The position numbers and the translations under genes were made by a program. Below, piece by piece: positions 1 through 9,014 of a stretch of DNA of 57,477 nt. Positions within the stretch are counted from its first letter, which is position 1. Every line of letters starts with the position of its first letter. Location: positions 1-57,477 of the forward strand of contig CAZFWV010000006.1 of the NCBI GenBank assembly GCA_964522605.1, given 5' to 3'. This stretch comes from CAVZLD01 sp964522605 (GTDB taxonomy: Bacteria > Planctomycetota > Planctomycetia > Pirellulales > Pirellulaceae). Below the pieces are notes generated by a model. That model did no database searches. It was given only the letters and a program-made list of their open reading frames with translations, and had not been told where the DNA came from.

Positions 1-179
1 AGATTTGGCGTCTTAAGCTGCGGATGGCCATTGTAGGCGGTGTCGCCCCAGCCCTGGTCGTCGGCCATACAGAGGCTAATGTTGGGCCTGCCTGTGTCCT
101 GAGCCCGCGCCTGCCACGTAAAGATGAGTGAGATCGCGATGATGCAGGACAGACGCAGTCTGATGGGCGGACGAGTCAT
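1..179 (-). CDS. arylsulfatase, N-terminal fragment (runs off left edge)
   Basis: Only the first 59 codons are inside the window. The start ATG (177-179 on the minus strand) has a strong GGAGGTGA ribosome site 4 bases upstream. The protein opens with a typical Sec signal peptide (basic start, hydrophobic core, Ala-Arg-Ala-Gln cleavage region near residue 26) followed by RPNISLCMADDQGWGD, the signature with which sulfatases begin; the DD pair supplies two calcium ligands in this family. The catalytic C-x-P-S-R site would lie outside the window. Planctomycetes carry large sets of secreted sulfatases used on sulfated polysaccharides; the substrate here cannot be told. The family call is firm, the specificity unknown. 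Confidence 0.88.
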   Translation of the reverse strand, partial: MTRPPIRLRLSCIIAISLIFTWQARAQDTGRPNISLCMADDQGWGDTAYNGHPQLKTPN

Positions 180-607
180 GATTCACCTCCGATGGAGAAC
201 AAACACGGAACATGCATGGTAGTGCGGTCGCTGGTAATTGACGCGTCTTGTACACGTCAGCCATTGGACGCAAACGAGTGACCGCTTCCGCGTGTCGATG
301 TTGGATTTACACCTCGGACCGTTTCAGTTCATTGTGTGGCTAAACCGGCTCTGGCTCTTGATCGCTACCGGTATCCCGAAAGCTGTCGATCGTGATGTGA
401 GGCAACACGAATCGATTGTGTCCACAGCCGGACCCCTTGCGGGATTGTTGCGATAGCGGGGAAATGTCCGCGTGAGATGGGGCATTGCGATAACTCCTGG
501 TGAGTGGCCCCAAAGCGGTATGTACCGTTTTGGCATTCTCAGGAATCAGCCGCTCCGCCGACCTGCGACGGGTAAGAAGTGGTTCTTTCGGCAGGACTTA
601 GGAGAAG
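180..607. other. intergenic region, sulfatase promoter side to tRNA
   Basis: No convincing gene. Short reading frames on both strands have no family resemblance. There is one small stem-loop (511-532: CAAAGCGGT, loop of 4, ACCGTTTTG) without a T-tract. The promoter of the sulfatase should lie at about 190-280, but I see no clear hexamer pair. Confidence 0.5.
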
Positions 608-681
608 TGGGCGATACTGGATTCGAACCAGTGACCTCCGCAATGTGAGTGCGGCGCTCTAACCAGCTGAGCCAATCGCCC
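608..681 (-). tRNA. tRNA-Val (anticodon CAC)
   Basis: Read on the minus strand the 74 bases fold as a full cloverleaf: acceptor GGGCGAT/ATCGCCC, D arm GCTC/GAGC, anticodon stem CCGCA/TGCGG with loop CTCACAT (anticodon CAC, reading GUG valine codons), five-base variable region AGGTC, T arm ACTGG/CCAGT with loop TTCGAAT, and discriminator A. The 3' CCA is not encoded. Confidence 0.95.
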
Positions 682-759
682 GCGGAAACGTCTCGGATTG
701 ATCGAGAGTGTAGCCGATTCGTGCGCCGCCCGGAAGATGACTGCCGAACGAATCGAGGC

Positions 760-1077
760 TCATTTGGCCGGCGACTCGGCGGCGGTGTCGGCGGTACCGG
801 GGTCGGCGGGGGAAGGTAGCTCGAATTTCGGCGCGGTGGGCTCGTCGTAGTTCTCGGACTCCTCGACGCGCGTCGGGTCCGTGTAGGAGCGGTACGAACG
901 ACGCGGCGAGTACGAGCTGCCGGTGAAATCAATCTGCGATTGGATCTCGCTCAGCCCCTGCCGAAACTCGCGATAGCTGGCACCGAGTGATTTTGCGACA
1001 TCCGGCAATCGCTTGCCAAACAAGACGACGGCCACGACACCGACGATCAGCAGTTCTTGAAACCCTAGTCCGAACAT
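760..1077 (-). CDS. TatA/B-like twin-arginine translocase subunit
   Basis: A 105-residue protein of TatA/TatB architecture: a short periplasmic start, one membrane helix at about residues 5-20 (QELLIVGVVAVVLFG), the Phe-Gly hinge, then an amphipathic helix (KRLPDVAKSLGASYREFRQG) and an unstructured acidic, Pro/Thr-rich tail. It would form part of the Tat pore that exports folded proteins. I chose the ATG at 1075-1077 because TatA proteins start with M-F-G-L/M; the upstream in-frame start adds only a ten-residue basic stretch. A second TatA-like gene lies just upstream on the same strand (1310-1525); tatC is not in the window. TatA and TatB cannot be separated safely by eye. Confidence 0.85.
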   Translation of the reverse strand: MFGLGFQELLIVGVVAVVLFGKRLPDVAKSLGASYREFRQGLSEIQSQIDFTGSSYSPRRSYRSYTDPTRVEESENYDEPTAPKFELPSPADPGTADTAAESPAK

Positions 1078-1119
1078 GGAACGAAAACATCTCCTGCCAA
1101 GCGGCAATGATTAGGGACC

Positions 1120-1145
1120 GAGAGGCTTGTCGTGCGAAGCCTCTC
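1120..1145. repeat. perfect stem-loop between the two tat-like genes
   Basis: GAGAGGCTT (1120-1128), eight-base loop, AAGCCTCTC (1137-1145). On neither strand is it followed by a T-tract, so it is not a standard terminator; it may be an mRNA processing or stability structure between the two tat-like genes. Confidence 0.45.
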
Positions 1146-1309
1146 CGGTGACGTCTCTTTTCGTGCAATGCCACAATTTAAGTTCGGGTTCCGCAGCAGA
1201 AGGTGGCAGGAGTCAAGCGACGAAGCGGCCGAATGCAGGTCTGCACCTTGAATCCCTGACGCCTGCCGGCTCCCTGGCGGCGCCCCGAACTCCTCGTTGT
1301 GACACGGGA

Positions 1310-1525
1310 CTAGTGGTCGTGAGACTTCGATGAGTCACGAATGGAGCGATCAGCTTCTTTGATGTCCTCATCGATGCCCTGAACGCCCTTCTTGAACTCC
1401 GTGACTCCTTGCCCCAACGATCTCATCACACTGGGCAGACGATGGCCAAACAGCAGCAGCATGATGGCCATCACAATGATCAATTCCATCGGCCCAGGCA
1501 TCCCAAAAGCAAACACGGCGGTCAT
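1310..1525 (-). CDS. second TatA-like translocase subunit
   Basis: 71 residues. A membrane helix spans about residues 11-26 (PMELIIVMAIMLLLFG), followed by the FG hinge and an amphipathic helix HRLPSVMRSLGQGVTEFKKG, then a short charged tail. It is closer to canonical TatA (short tail, FKKG) than its neighbour. The start ATG at 1523-1525 has GAGGG about 9 bases upstream; the longer open frame upstream lacks TatA features. It is probably co-transcribed with the downstream tat-like gene at 760-1077, 232 bases away. Two adjacent paralogues may act as TatA and TatB, or serve different substrates. Confidence 0.85.
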   Translation of the reverse strand: MTAVFAFGMPGPMELIIVMAIMLLLFGHRLPSVMRSLGQGVTEFKKGVQGIDEDIKEADRSIRDSSKSHDH

Positions 1526-1972
1526 GCGATTCGCCCTCGCACATTTCCAGGAAAAAAGAAGATGGCAACGTATTCGAAGCCCGTGCGGCGAAAGCGGGCG
1601 ATGCCCCAGATTGGGCGGCGCCAGAACCGACTCGATCAGCCAAACTGCCGACAATGGTGCAGAAAGGCTGGCTTCGCCCTTCATTCTATCCGGCGGGTGC
1701 AGGCTGTCAAACGGTCGCAAGGTGCCGCTGCGGACCGCGAAATGGACCCTACGAGCGACGCCATCCCCAAGGCGTTCGGCAAGCGGTTGGCACCCGCGCC
1801 GCCCGGGCAACCACAGTCCTACTGTGACGGATGTGTCGGAAACTTTGCTTTGCCGCGCGAGATTGGGGCCCAGGATTGCCCTTCCCGGGAGGACGTACCG
1901 AGGGCGAATCCTAGACTTACTTTACCGATCCGAGTGGCTCTCGCACCGGCTTTCTGAAGGTTGAGACGAACG
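1526..1972. other. intergenic region between divergent genes
   Basis: This divergent spacer must hold promoters for the tat-like pair (leftwards) and the zinc-ribbon gene (rightwards). Long overlapping frames exist on both strands but none resembles a protein family. No clear promoter hexamers or terminators were found by eye. Confidence 0.4.
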
Positions 1973-2542
1973 ATGTACAGAATCTGTAGCGACTGCGGGT
2001 ATGACACCCAAGACGCCGCGAGGCGGTCCTGTCCGCATTGTGATCGTCCGCTGCAAGTAACGATGTTGCGCCCGCGTGATTCATCGGGCTCTGATCCGCA
2101 CGAGTCGCCCGAACTCTTGGCGCCGCAGGTCGAGTTGCTGGAACAGCCGCTCAATGTTCGGATGGTGCAAATCGCGACCGGGATCCTCGTCTTCCTGTTG
2201 GTCAGTCGCTGGGGGGCGCGGATTCTGATTCTGTTAATCGGATCCAATGCTCAGGTCGCGACGCCCGGCCAAGCGATCTACTTGGCGGTTTACACGTGCT
2301 TGATCTATGTCGCGGCGGCGCTCGCCGGGGGCGCGGTTGCGGGAGCCTGGTCGGTGAATTGGATCCCCCAAGGGATCGGTGTTGGGTTTGGCGTCCTATT
2401 CGTTCCGCTCCTGCTCCTGCTCTTCTTCTTGCCCGAGAGCCTGCCGTTCTACTGTATCGGTGTGGTCACTACGACGGGACTGACAGTCCTCGGCGCCTAT
2501 GTCGGGCACTTGCTCGTTCGACCCGCGCAATTTCTCCGATGA
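1973..2542 (+). CDS. zinc-ribbon membrane protein, unknown function
   Basis: 189 residues. The N-terminus carries two CxxC knuckles (C-S-D-C at about residues 5-8, C-P-H-C at about 22-25), a small zinc ribbon. Four hydrophobic segments follow from about residue 65 (VRMVQIATGILVFLLV and three more), so it is an integral membrane protein with a cytoplasmic zinc ribbon. I prefer ATG 1973 to the in-frame TTG at 1961, because AAGG at 1957-1960 is too close to serve the TTG. Single gene, convergent with the squalene-cyclase-like gene at 2650. No function can be assigned. Confidence 0.75.
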   Translation: MYRICSDCGYDTQDAARRSCPHCDRPLQVTMLRPRDSSGSDPHESPELLAPQVELLEQPLNVRMVQIATGILVFLLVSRWGARILILLIGSNAQVATPGQAIYLAVYTCLIYVAAALAGGAVAGAWSVNWIPQGIGVGFGVLFVPLLLLLFFLPESLPFYCIGVVTTTGLTVLGAYVGHLLVRPAQFLR

Positions 2543-2649
2543 GAAACTGCGCGACCGCGTCGAAGAGAACCAAATTAGGGTTCGTCTCCAACGCCACGGT
2601 CAACGCAGGCCGATTTGAGACAAGTTGGACTATGGTTTTGAGCTGGAGC

Positions 2650-4656
2650 CTAACGCGATAGCGGAGATGGGGCGGATGCCACGGGGTCGGATCGATCCAA
2701 CAGCGGCAAGTAGCGGTAGTAGGTTTCCAGGCAGAGGCAGGCGAGGGAGGTCGTATAGACGCGTCCGCCGGTGTGTCCCCATACGGTGTCCGGGTCCCAG
2801 CTTCCGGCCAGAGATCCCGCCTTCTGTTGCGACTGCAGCAATCTGCCGGTCAATTCCTGGTTCCAGGCGACCCACCGGTGATCCTGTACCTGATACAGGG
2901 CGAGCGTCCCATAGTAGCAGTAGTAGAGGTTCAGCGGTTGCCTGCTTACACCTTCGCGGGCGATGAAATTTGCGGCTTCGTCAATTGCTGCGCGATGGGT
3001 CCCGCCCTGAAGGAAGAAGCGACAGGCAAGCGCCTCGGCCGTCATTGAATGAGATGGCACGCGTCGGTCGGGGGTGTAGCAGGCGAGTCCACCGTACGAA
3101 CCCAGGGAGACTCGCTGCAACCAACGTTCCGCGCCCTGCCAGACATGGGTTGGGACCGAGATGCCGGCCGATCGCGCGCTGACCAGGGCCATCAACTGCC
3201 AGCCAAATTGACTCGTATCGCCTTGATCGCCGGGTTGATAGCGCCATCCACCCGTGGTTGGGTGCTGCGTGACCACCGTGTAGTGGACCGCTCTTTCCAC
3301 GATTGGACGCAACTGTTCGTCGCGCGTCATGATGTAGGCCTCACTGACCGCGAGCGTGGCGATCCCGTGGCAGTACATCGCGACATAGCGTCCTGCGTTT
3401 CCCGCCAAGCTGCCCGTGCTCGGGGATTGGCTCCTGCGCAAATACTCGAGCCCGGCAGCCACCTGTGCCTGGTATTCGCCTTGTTGATGGGTATTTCCGG
3501 CACCGAGAAAGGCCAGCAGTGCCAGGCCCGTCGTCGCCGTATTCGCTTCGACTCGCGTGATCGGCCCATTGGGCGTCGTGAAGTTTCGCGAATCTCGACC
3601 GCCTTCCCAAGCTTGCGTGTCCCAGTGACCGTCATGCGGGTCTTGAGCTTGAGCCAGCCAGGCGAGGGCCGCCTCAACCGCTTCTTCCGTTTCCGCGGAT
3701 CCCCCTTGCTGCAGCGCGATTTCGCGCCGTTGTTCCGACCGACCCTGGTAGAGCGGCGGGACAACGTCCGCGCTGGCGGGCCGCCCGGTGGCAACCGACA
3801 CCGGCCGTGACGACAGTCGCCGGGCGGCCGGTTCGAGCATGCGCGTGAGGCCTTGTGATTCGCCCGCATTGGTCTGGTCGTTGGCGGGATCTTCAAGCGC
3901 GGCGATGATCTCAGGAAGCTCGTCGTGATTCGGCAGCAGGGCGAGGCCTTGGATTGGCGAGGTCGTGTCGGCGGTCATCGTCGCAGGATCAGCGGAGTCG
4001 GAGGGTAGGTCGACGGAGGGAGCCGTCCGCTCGGGCGACGGGGGCGCTGGGAGCATCTCGGGCTCCGGTTGCAGTGTGCGTTCGGGAGTCTCGCTGGTGA
4101 GCGTGGCCGCGGGCGACATCGTATCCGGCTCGACGGTGGGATTCTGCTCGGGTGCGGGTGGGATTTCGGCCGACGAAGTCAGCAGCGGTTCCGCGAGTTC
4201 GCTCAGCGGTTCCGAACGGTCCGGCTCCGGAACAACGGCTCGTTCGACTGAAGGCTCCGGCGTCCAGTCCTCAACGACAGGCAGCGGAACGGTCTCGAGT
4301 TTCTCCGAGACCGGTTCAGCCGGCTGCCACTCCGTCCGCTCGATCGGTTGCTCCGCCGGTTCGGAGTCGTCGACCAGCAACTGGACGGTGACTGCGGAAC
4401 CCGCCGGTCCGACGGTTCGTGGATGGACAGGAATCGTCAAATAAGCCGCGTAGCCCAGCAGCAGCAGATGGGCCAGGACGGACAACGCGACACACTTGGA
4501 GAGCGGTCGAGCTTGGCCCCAGCGCGACATCATCAGCACCAGCAGCGAAAGCCACAGGACGGCCACACCGCTACCGAGAAGGATCCAGGGCAGACGGATC
4601 CAAATGGTTTGCACCAAGGAGGCGAGAATCGGCGAAATCAGACTGATGTCGGTCAT
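2650..4656 (-). CDS. TonB-like protein with squalene-cyclase/prenyltransferase-type toroid domain
   Basis: 668 residues in three parts. Two membrane helices (about 20-46 and 56-75) are followed by a long Pro/Glu/Ser/Thr-rich linker (about 90-300), the shape of TonB-type energy transducers. The C-terminal half (about 320-655) is a run of helical repeats of the prenyltransferase/squalene-cyclase fold: AVEAALAWLAQAQDP, GLALLAFLGAGN, YCHGIATLAVSEAY, GGWRYQPGDQGDTSQFG, YTTSLACLCLETYYRY. I see no DxDD catalytic motif, so cyclase activity is doubtful and ligand binding is as likely. It is the last gene of the leftward TPR-exbB-exbD operon, 149 bases after exbD. An energised envelope protein is an inference from that context. 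Confidence 0.78.
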   Translation of the reverse strand: MTDISLISPILASLVQTIWIRLPWILLGSGVAVLWLSLLVLMMSRWGQARPLSKCVALSVLAHLLLLGYAAYLTIPVHPRTVGPAGSAVTVQLLVDDSEPAEQPIERTEWQPAEPVSEKLETVPLPVVEDWTPEPSVERAVVPEPDRSEPLSELAEPLLTSSAEIPPAPEQNPTVEPDTMSPAATLTSETPERTLQPEPEMLPAPPSPERTAPSVDLPSDSADPATMTADTTSPIQGLALLPNHDELPEIIAALEDPANDQTNAGESQGLTRMLEPAARRLSSRPVSVATGRPASADVVPPLYQGRSEQRREIALQQGGSAETEEAVEAALAWLAQAQDPHDGHWDTQAWEGGRDSRNFTTPNGPITRVEANTATTGLALLAFLGAGNTHQQGEYQAQVAAGLEYLRRSQSPSTGSLAGNAGRYVAMYCHGIATLAVSEAYIMTRDEQLRPIVERAVHYTVVTQHPTTGGWRYQPGDQGDTSQFGWQLMALVSARSAGISVPTHVWQGAERWLQRVSLGSYGGLACYTPDRRVPSHSMTAEALACRFFLQGGTHRAAIDEAANFIAREGVSRQPLNLYYCYYGTLALYQVQDHRWVAWNQELTGRLLQSQQKAGSLAGSWDPDTVWGHTGGRVYTTSLACLCLETYYRYLPLLDRSDPVASAPSPLSR

Positions 4657-4804
4657 CGAGTTCTATTCACGGCGGCGCGGACAAAGGTCTTCAGGAATCA
4701 ACGCAGATTCGATGAATACCGGACTCCCATTGGTCGTCCTCGATCATTGACTGCGCCGCGGTCAGTAAGGCGCGGACTCGTGCGAGGCGCGCGCCGGTTT
4801 TCTC

Positions 4805-5218
4805 TCATTCCATTTGGGGGCGTACGGAAATGCCTAGGTCGCGCACACCGGCCTCGCGGCAGGCGGTCAGGACAGAGGCGACATTCTGGAAGCAGCCCTC
4901 CGCGTCGCCTCGAACGACGACGCCCACGTCGGGATATTGCTGGGCCGCTGACCGCAGTGTGTTGGCCAAATCGGGTAAGGTGACCTCCTGGCGGTCGAGC
5001 AGGATCGTTCCGTCCCGGAAGACGCTGATGACTCGCTTGTCCGGCACCGTCGCCATGGTGCCCAACTGACTGACGCGTGGAACCTGCAATTCGACATTGC
5101 GTTCCATGTCCGCGAATTTGGTTCCGACCATAAAAAAGATGATCAGCAGAAACACGACATCGATCATCGGGGTCAGGTTCAGTTCGGGAAGTTCGTCTTG
5201 GTGGGTTTTCAGTGGCAT
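4805..5218 (-). CDS. exbD: ExbD/TolR-family proton-channel subunit
   Basis: 137 residues, normal ExbD length. One N-terminal membrane helix contains NLTPMIDVVFLLIIFF with the conserved Asp (residue 20) that carries protons in ExbD/TolR; the rest is the periplasmic domain, with the usual VVVRGDAE motif. It works with ExbB as a proton-driven motor. The gene lies 24 bases downstream of exbB and 149 bases upstream of the TonB-like toroid protein. The start ATG is the only one that fits the family. Confidence 0.93.
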   Translation of the reverse strand: MPLKTHQDELPELNLTPMIDVVFLLIIFFMVGTKFADMERNVELQVPRVSQLGTMATVPDKRVISVFRDGTILLDRQEVTLPDLANTLRSAAQQYPDVGVVVRGDAEGCFQNVASVLTACREAGVRDLGISVRPQME

Positions 5219-5242
5219 GGCGGGACTCTCTTTCGAGCCGGA

Positions 5243-6097
5243 TCAGGCGGCCTTGTTTGCTTCTCTCCGCGTTGCTTTCTTTTGCACGGGGCGTTTCCAA
5301 CCGTCGCAGGCGATGACGTTGACGATCTCCTGACCCAGGCCATCGATTTCGATCACCAGGCGATCGACACGGCTGATGAAGTAGAAGTTGGCGATGATCG
5401 CCGGGATCGCGACACTTAGGCCCGCTGCAGTGGTCAGCAGGGCCTCGCTGATTCCCGCCGCCAATAGTTCCGGGCGACCCATCGCATCCGCGGTCGCGAT
5501 CGCGTTGAAGGCACTGATCATGCCGACAACGGTCCCCAGCAAACCGAGCAAAGGACTGAGCGTCGAGATACCGTGAAACAGGCGGAGGTATCGTCGTAAC
5601 CCGGTCGCCACACGCTCGCCCGCATCGAGGACCGCCTGTTCCACCTCGACCGCGGGACGCCCCCACTTCTTCGTCGCGGCGGCGAAAACCTCAGCGACAG
5701 GGCTGCGATTTTCCTCGCACAACTCGAGTGCTTCTTCCGGCTGGAGTTGGCCCTCCTGCAGTTGATGCACAAAACGCTTCACAAACGGCCGGGGGATCAC
5801 TCGTCCCCGGCGAAGACTGATCGCACGCTCGAAGACAAAGACGAAAAGCACGAAAGAACAAATCCCGATCGGAAGCAGGATCGGGCCTCCGTCGCGCATG
5901 ACGCCCAACAGGTTCCGAGTTGCAATGCCCTGGTGTGGGGATGCGTCCGCTGGTCGATTGGAAATCTGGTCACTCGAAGTGGCGGAGGGTGGCGCCGTGT
6001 CCGGCTGAGATTGAGCCAACACTGCGGCGGCGCCGATGCCGCACGCAAGGGTCACGACGAACCAGACGCTAAGCTTCCCCATGCGACTCTGGATCAT
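5243..6097 (-). CDS. exbB: ExbB/TolQ/MotA-family proton-channel subunit
   Basis: 284 residues. An N-terminal signal-like hydrophobic segment (about 8-28) precedes a short periplasmic stretch, then the three ExbB helices (about 68-92, 165-195, 205-240) with the family motif STLSPLLGLLGTVVGMISAF and the pore segment GISEALLTTAAGLSVAIPA. Partner of the ExbD just downstream. The start ATG has AGGAG seven bases upstream. The TPR gene ends 46 bases upstream, so TPR-exbB-exbD-toroid protein reads as one operon. The extra N-terminal signal segment is seen in many non-proteobacterial ExbB proteins. Confidence 0.93.
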   Translation of the reverse strand: MIQSRMGKLSVWFVVTLACGIGAAAVLAQSQPDTAPPSATSSDQISNRPADASPHQGIATRNLLGVMRDGGPILLPIGICSFVLFVFVFERAISLRRGRVIPRPFVKRFVHQLQEGQLQPEEALELCEENRSPVAEVFAAATKKWGRPAVEVEQAVLDAGERVATGLRRYLRLFHGISTLSPLLGLLGTVVGMISAFNAIATADAMGRPELLAAGISEALLTTAAGLSVAIPAIIANFYFISRVDRLVIEIDGLGQEIVNVIACDGWKRPVQKKATRREANKAA

Positions 6098-6143
6098 CCG
6101 GTTTCTCCTGTGAGCGTTTCCTGGTCGGGGCGATGGGTTGGAA

Positions 6144-9014
6144 TCACCGTCGGTTCGGCGAGTTGGTTACGGTCAGACGGTCCGATTCGGACTGCAGTCT
6201 CTGTAGACGCTGTTGTGCGACGCAGCGCTGATCCGATTCGGGGAACTGCGCCAGTAGTTGCTGGTAGAGCCGACGCGCCTCGTCGATCTGCTGGAGTGAT
6301 TCGTAGCAGCCTCCCGCTTCCAGCAAGGCAGCGGCCCGCGAAGGGGGGTGATCGTACAGCAGGTCGAGTCTCAAGTAGGCTCGAATGGCGTCCATGTACT
6401 GCTTCTGATGCCGGTGCGTCTCACCGATCATGTATTGAGCCATGGCGGCCGTTTCCGATGCCGAAGCATTCGGGTCATCCACCACACGCTGAAAAGCCGC
6501 CCGCGCGTCGTCCAGCCGGGCAAGTCCCATCAAGGCTCGACCCGCCACGAACTCGGCCTCGAAACGCCGTTGGGCATCGCTGTGGTTGTCGAGGATTGCC
6601 TGCGCGGCCGCGAGCGCTTCGGGCCACTTCCGTTCAGCTGCCAGGATCTGGGCGCGCCGCAACGGAACAATGGCGTTCCAAGGTTCCTGCAGCGAACCGG
6701 CCTCGTCCGCCACGATCGCGAACTGTTCTTCGGCGGCGAGATAATCGGCCAAACGGTAGTTGGCTTCCGCCAGCCAGAGACGTGCGTCGCGGGCCAACTC
6801 CGCGGACGGAGCCTCGGTCAGGATCTGCTGCATGCGGGCTGCTGCTCCCGCCCAGTCCTTTTCCGCGATGGCAATACGTCCTTGCAGAAATAGCGCGAAC
6901 GGCGCGAAATGAAACACGGAAGCTGCTTGCTCGGTTGCGATCAGCTCATCCAGCAAGGTTGTGGCGTCATTCCATCGCTCGGCCTGGTAGGCGGATTCGG
7001 CGAGTCGATAGGTCGCGTCCGCCCAGCAGTCGCTCTCCGGGTAGTCGTCGTGCACCGTCTGGAATTCCACGACGCTCGACGCAGAATCTCGTCGGTGACG
7101 GAAGATCCATCCGCGGAGGTAATGGACTTGATCCCGATGGACGGGATCGCGTGCGTTTTCCAAGATTGCATTGAGTTCGTGGAGGGCTGCCTCGTAGTCG
7201 CCCTTTCGTTCCAGGAGTTGGGCCATCCGCAAGCGCGCCGTTTCGGTCTGTCCAGCATCCGTCGATCGTTCGGCAGCCTGCCGATAGACGGCCAACGCTT
7301 CGTCCTCTTCTCCCGCTTGCTCCAACAGCCGCGCGAGCAGAAAACGCGCTTCCGGGGCTCGCCGGTCATCAGGGAAATCCTGGACCAAACGACGCAAGTG
7401 CTCCGCGGCAGCGTCGCGATTTCCCTGTTTCCAATGGCACCACGCCAGCCCGGACACGGCCCCCGCCAAACCGGCGTCATCGACCGATTGGTCCGCTAAA
7501 TCCTGAAACCAGTGTGCCGCTCGCTCGTAGTCGGCCTGAGCAAATGCTGACTCCGCCAACTCCGAGATCGCGGCGCGGCGCGTCGACGCGGATGCGGCGC
7601 TGGTGGGCCAACTTGCCAGCACATCGGCGGCGGCGGGGAAGCGATCATCCGCGATCAGACAGCGAACCAATTGAAGGCGGCAGCGATCGGAATGCGCGTC
7701 GCCCGGAGCGCGCTGAAGTGTTTCCTGGAGCAGAGAAATGGCTTGGGCGTATGCCTCAAGATCCGTCCAGGCGAGTGACTCGACCAAGTCGAACTGCGTG
7801 CGGAGCGTTGCGGACAGGTCCTCGCGAGGTACGGGCAGCAGCGCACCGAGAGCTTGCGCAGGCTGCTGATTCCCCAGGTAGGCGACTGCCAGTAGGTAGG
7901 CGACGTGAAAACGTTCCAGTCGATGGGCGGGGGCTCCGGTCCTCTCGACAGTGACCTCGGTCAGCAATTCCAACTCGGCGATCGCTGCGACATATTGTTG
8001 GCGCTGGATCAGAAGTTGGGCCCCTAGCTGGCGCGCCTGTTGGGCGAATTCCGACTGTGGAAAACGCTCTTGAACCTGCGAGATCCAACCTTGTGCCCGC
8101 TCCCAATCGTCTTGTTCGACCCCAAGCCGGATCAAGCCCAAACTGGATGCAGCGACCCACTCCTGCGCCGCTCCAGCATCCACCACCCAGCGGAATTGAT
8201 CTTCGGCTGCATCCCATTGCTTGAGGCACCGGAGACACTCACCGCGAAAGAAACCTGCTGCGGCATGGACATCCTCCGCCGTGGGCGCCTGAAGGACACG
8301 CTCAAAGGCTTCCGCCGCGGATTCGTACTCACCCTGGGCCAAGAGGATTGCGCCCTGCCAATACAAGGCGTGAGCTTGACGCTTGCTGTCGGGAAAATCG
8401 TCTCGCAGGTGACCGAGTTCCGCAAGCGCGGCTTCCAGACGCTGCTCTCGATAATACAGAATGGCCAACTGCAAATGGCACTCATCGGCCAACGGACCGC
8501 GTGGATACCGCTCGATCGCCCGATGCAGAATCCCGTCCGCCTGCATCGTTTCGTTGGACGCGGCGAGCAGCTGCCCGAGATAGGGCAGGGCGTACGCATT
8601 CAACTCATGGTCCGGCTGCTGGCGAGCGAATTGCTGCAGCAATCGCAGGGCGTCCGCCGCATTGCCCAGGCGGTATTCGCACTCGCCCCAGCGAAAGAGG
8701 GCTCGGGGAGCCATCGGATGCCGGTGATGCGCTAGAAGAAACTCCTGATAACACCCACATGCCGCCTCCAGCCGATTCAGCTGGACCAGCGACTCCGCCT
8801 GAAAAAACTCCGCATCGGCGGCCTGCGGATGGTGCGGGTGTCGTTGCCGAAAGTGATCAAACTCGTCCGCCGCAAATTGCCAGCGGCCCGCTTGGTAATG
8901 GCTCGTGGCGACGCCAAAATCCTGCTCCGCCGTCGAAGCCGAAGCCGAACGGATGATGACGAGGAAGAATGCGACAGTCGTCGTAAAATGAAGAATCGCT
9001 CTCAAAGCCGGCAT
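6144..9014 (-). CDS. large periplasmic TPR-repeat protein
   Basis: 956 residues, almost entirely tetratricopeptide repeats. The N-terminus is a signal peptide (MPALRAILHFTTTVAFFLVI, Ala-x-Ala cleavage near residue 25), so it acts in the periplasm or at the outer membrane. Repeats of about 36 residues with the TPR pattern (A-x-Y-x-x-A followed by a helix ending in F-P-x-S/D) run from about residue 35 to the end; several match the YbgF/BamD-like form, e.g. the closing ARRLYQQLLAQFPESDQR. I took ATG 9012-9014 because it opens the signal peptide; an upstream start would add 30 polar residues. It heads the exbB-exbD operon, as a scaffold would. Confidence 0.85.
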   Translation of the reverse strand: MPALRAILHFTTTVAFFLVIIRSASASTAEQDFGVATSHYQAGRWQFAADEFDHFRQRHPHHPQAADAEFFQAESLVQLNRLEAACGCYQEFLLAHHRHPMAPRALFRWGECEYRLGNAADALRLLQQFARQQPDHELNAYALPYLGQLLAASNETMQADGILHRAIERYPRGPLADECHLQLAILYYREQRLEAALAELGHLRDDFPDSKRQAHALYWQGAILLAQGEYESAAEAFERVLQAPTAEDVHAAAGFFRGECLRCLKQWDAAEDQFRWVVDAGAAQEWVAASSLGLIRLGVEQDDWERAQGWISQVQERFPQSEFAQQARQLGAQLLIQRQQYVAAIAELELLTEVTVERTGAPAHRLERFHVAYLLAVAYLGNQQPAQALGALLPVPREDLSATLRTQFDLVESLAWTDLEAYAQAISLLQETLQRAPGDAHSDRCRLQLVRCLIADDRFPAAADVLASWPTSAASASTRRAAISELAESAFAQADYERAAHWFQDLADQSVDDAGLAGAVSGLAWCHWKQGNRDAAAEHLRRLVQDFPDDRRAPEARFLLARLLEQAGEEDEALAVYRQAAERSTDAGQTETARLRMAQLLERKGDYEAALHELNAILENARDPVHRDQVHYLRGWIFRHRRDSASSVVEFQTVHDDYPESDCWADATYRLAESAYQAERWNDATTLLDELIATEQAASVFHFAPFALFLQGRIAIAEKDWAGAAARMQQILTEAPSAELARDARLWLAEANYRLADYLAAEEQFAIVADEAGSLQEPWNAIVPLRRAQILAAERKWPEALAAAQAILDNHSDAQRRFEAEFVAGRALMGLARLDDARAAFQRVVDDPNASASETAAMAQYMIGETHRHQKQYMDAIRAYLRLDLLYDHPPSRAAALLEAGGCYESLQQIDEARRLYQQLLAQFPESDQRCVAQQRLQRLQSESDRLTVTNSPNRR

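Noticed and set aside
511..532. Small hairpin as terminator
   Set aside because: No T-tract on either strand and no gene ending next to it.
2650..4656. Active squalene-hopene cyclase
   Set aside because: The repeats fit the fold but I cannot see the DxDD acid motif, and the N-terminal membrane and linker architecture differs.
5747..7174. 475-codon plus-strand open frame
   Set aside because: It is antisense to exbB and the TPR gene, both with clear family motifs; the translation is Arg/Pro/Ser-rich with no recognisable domain.
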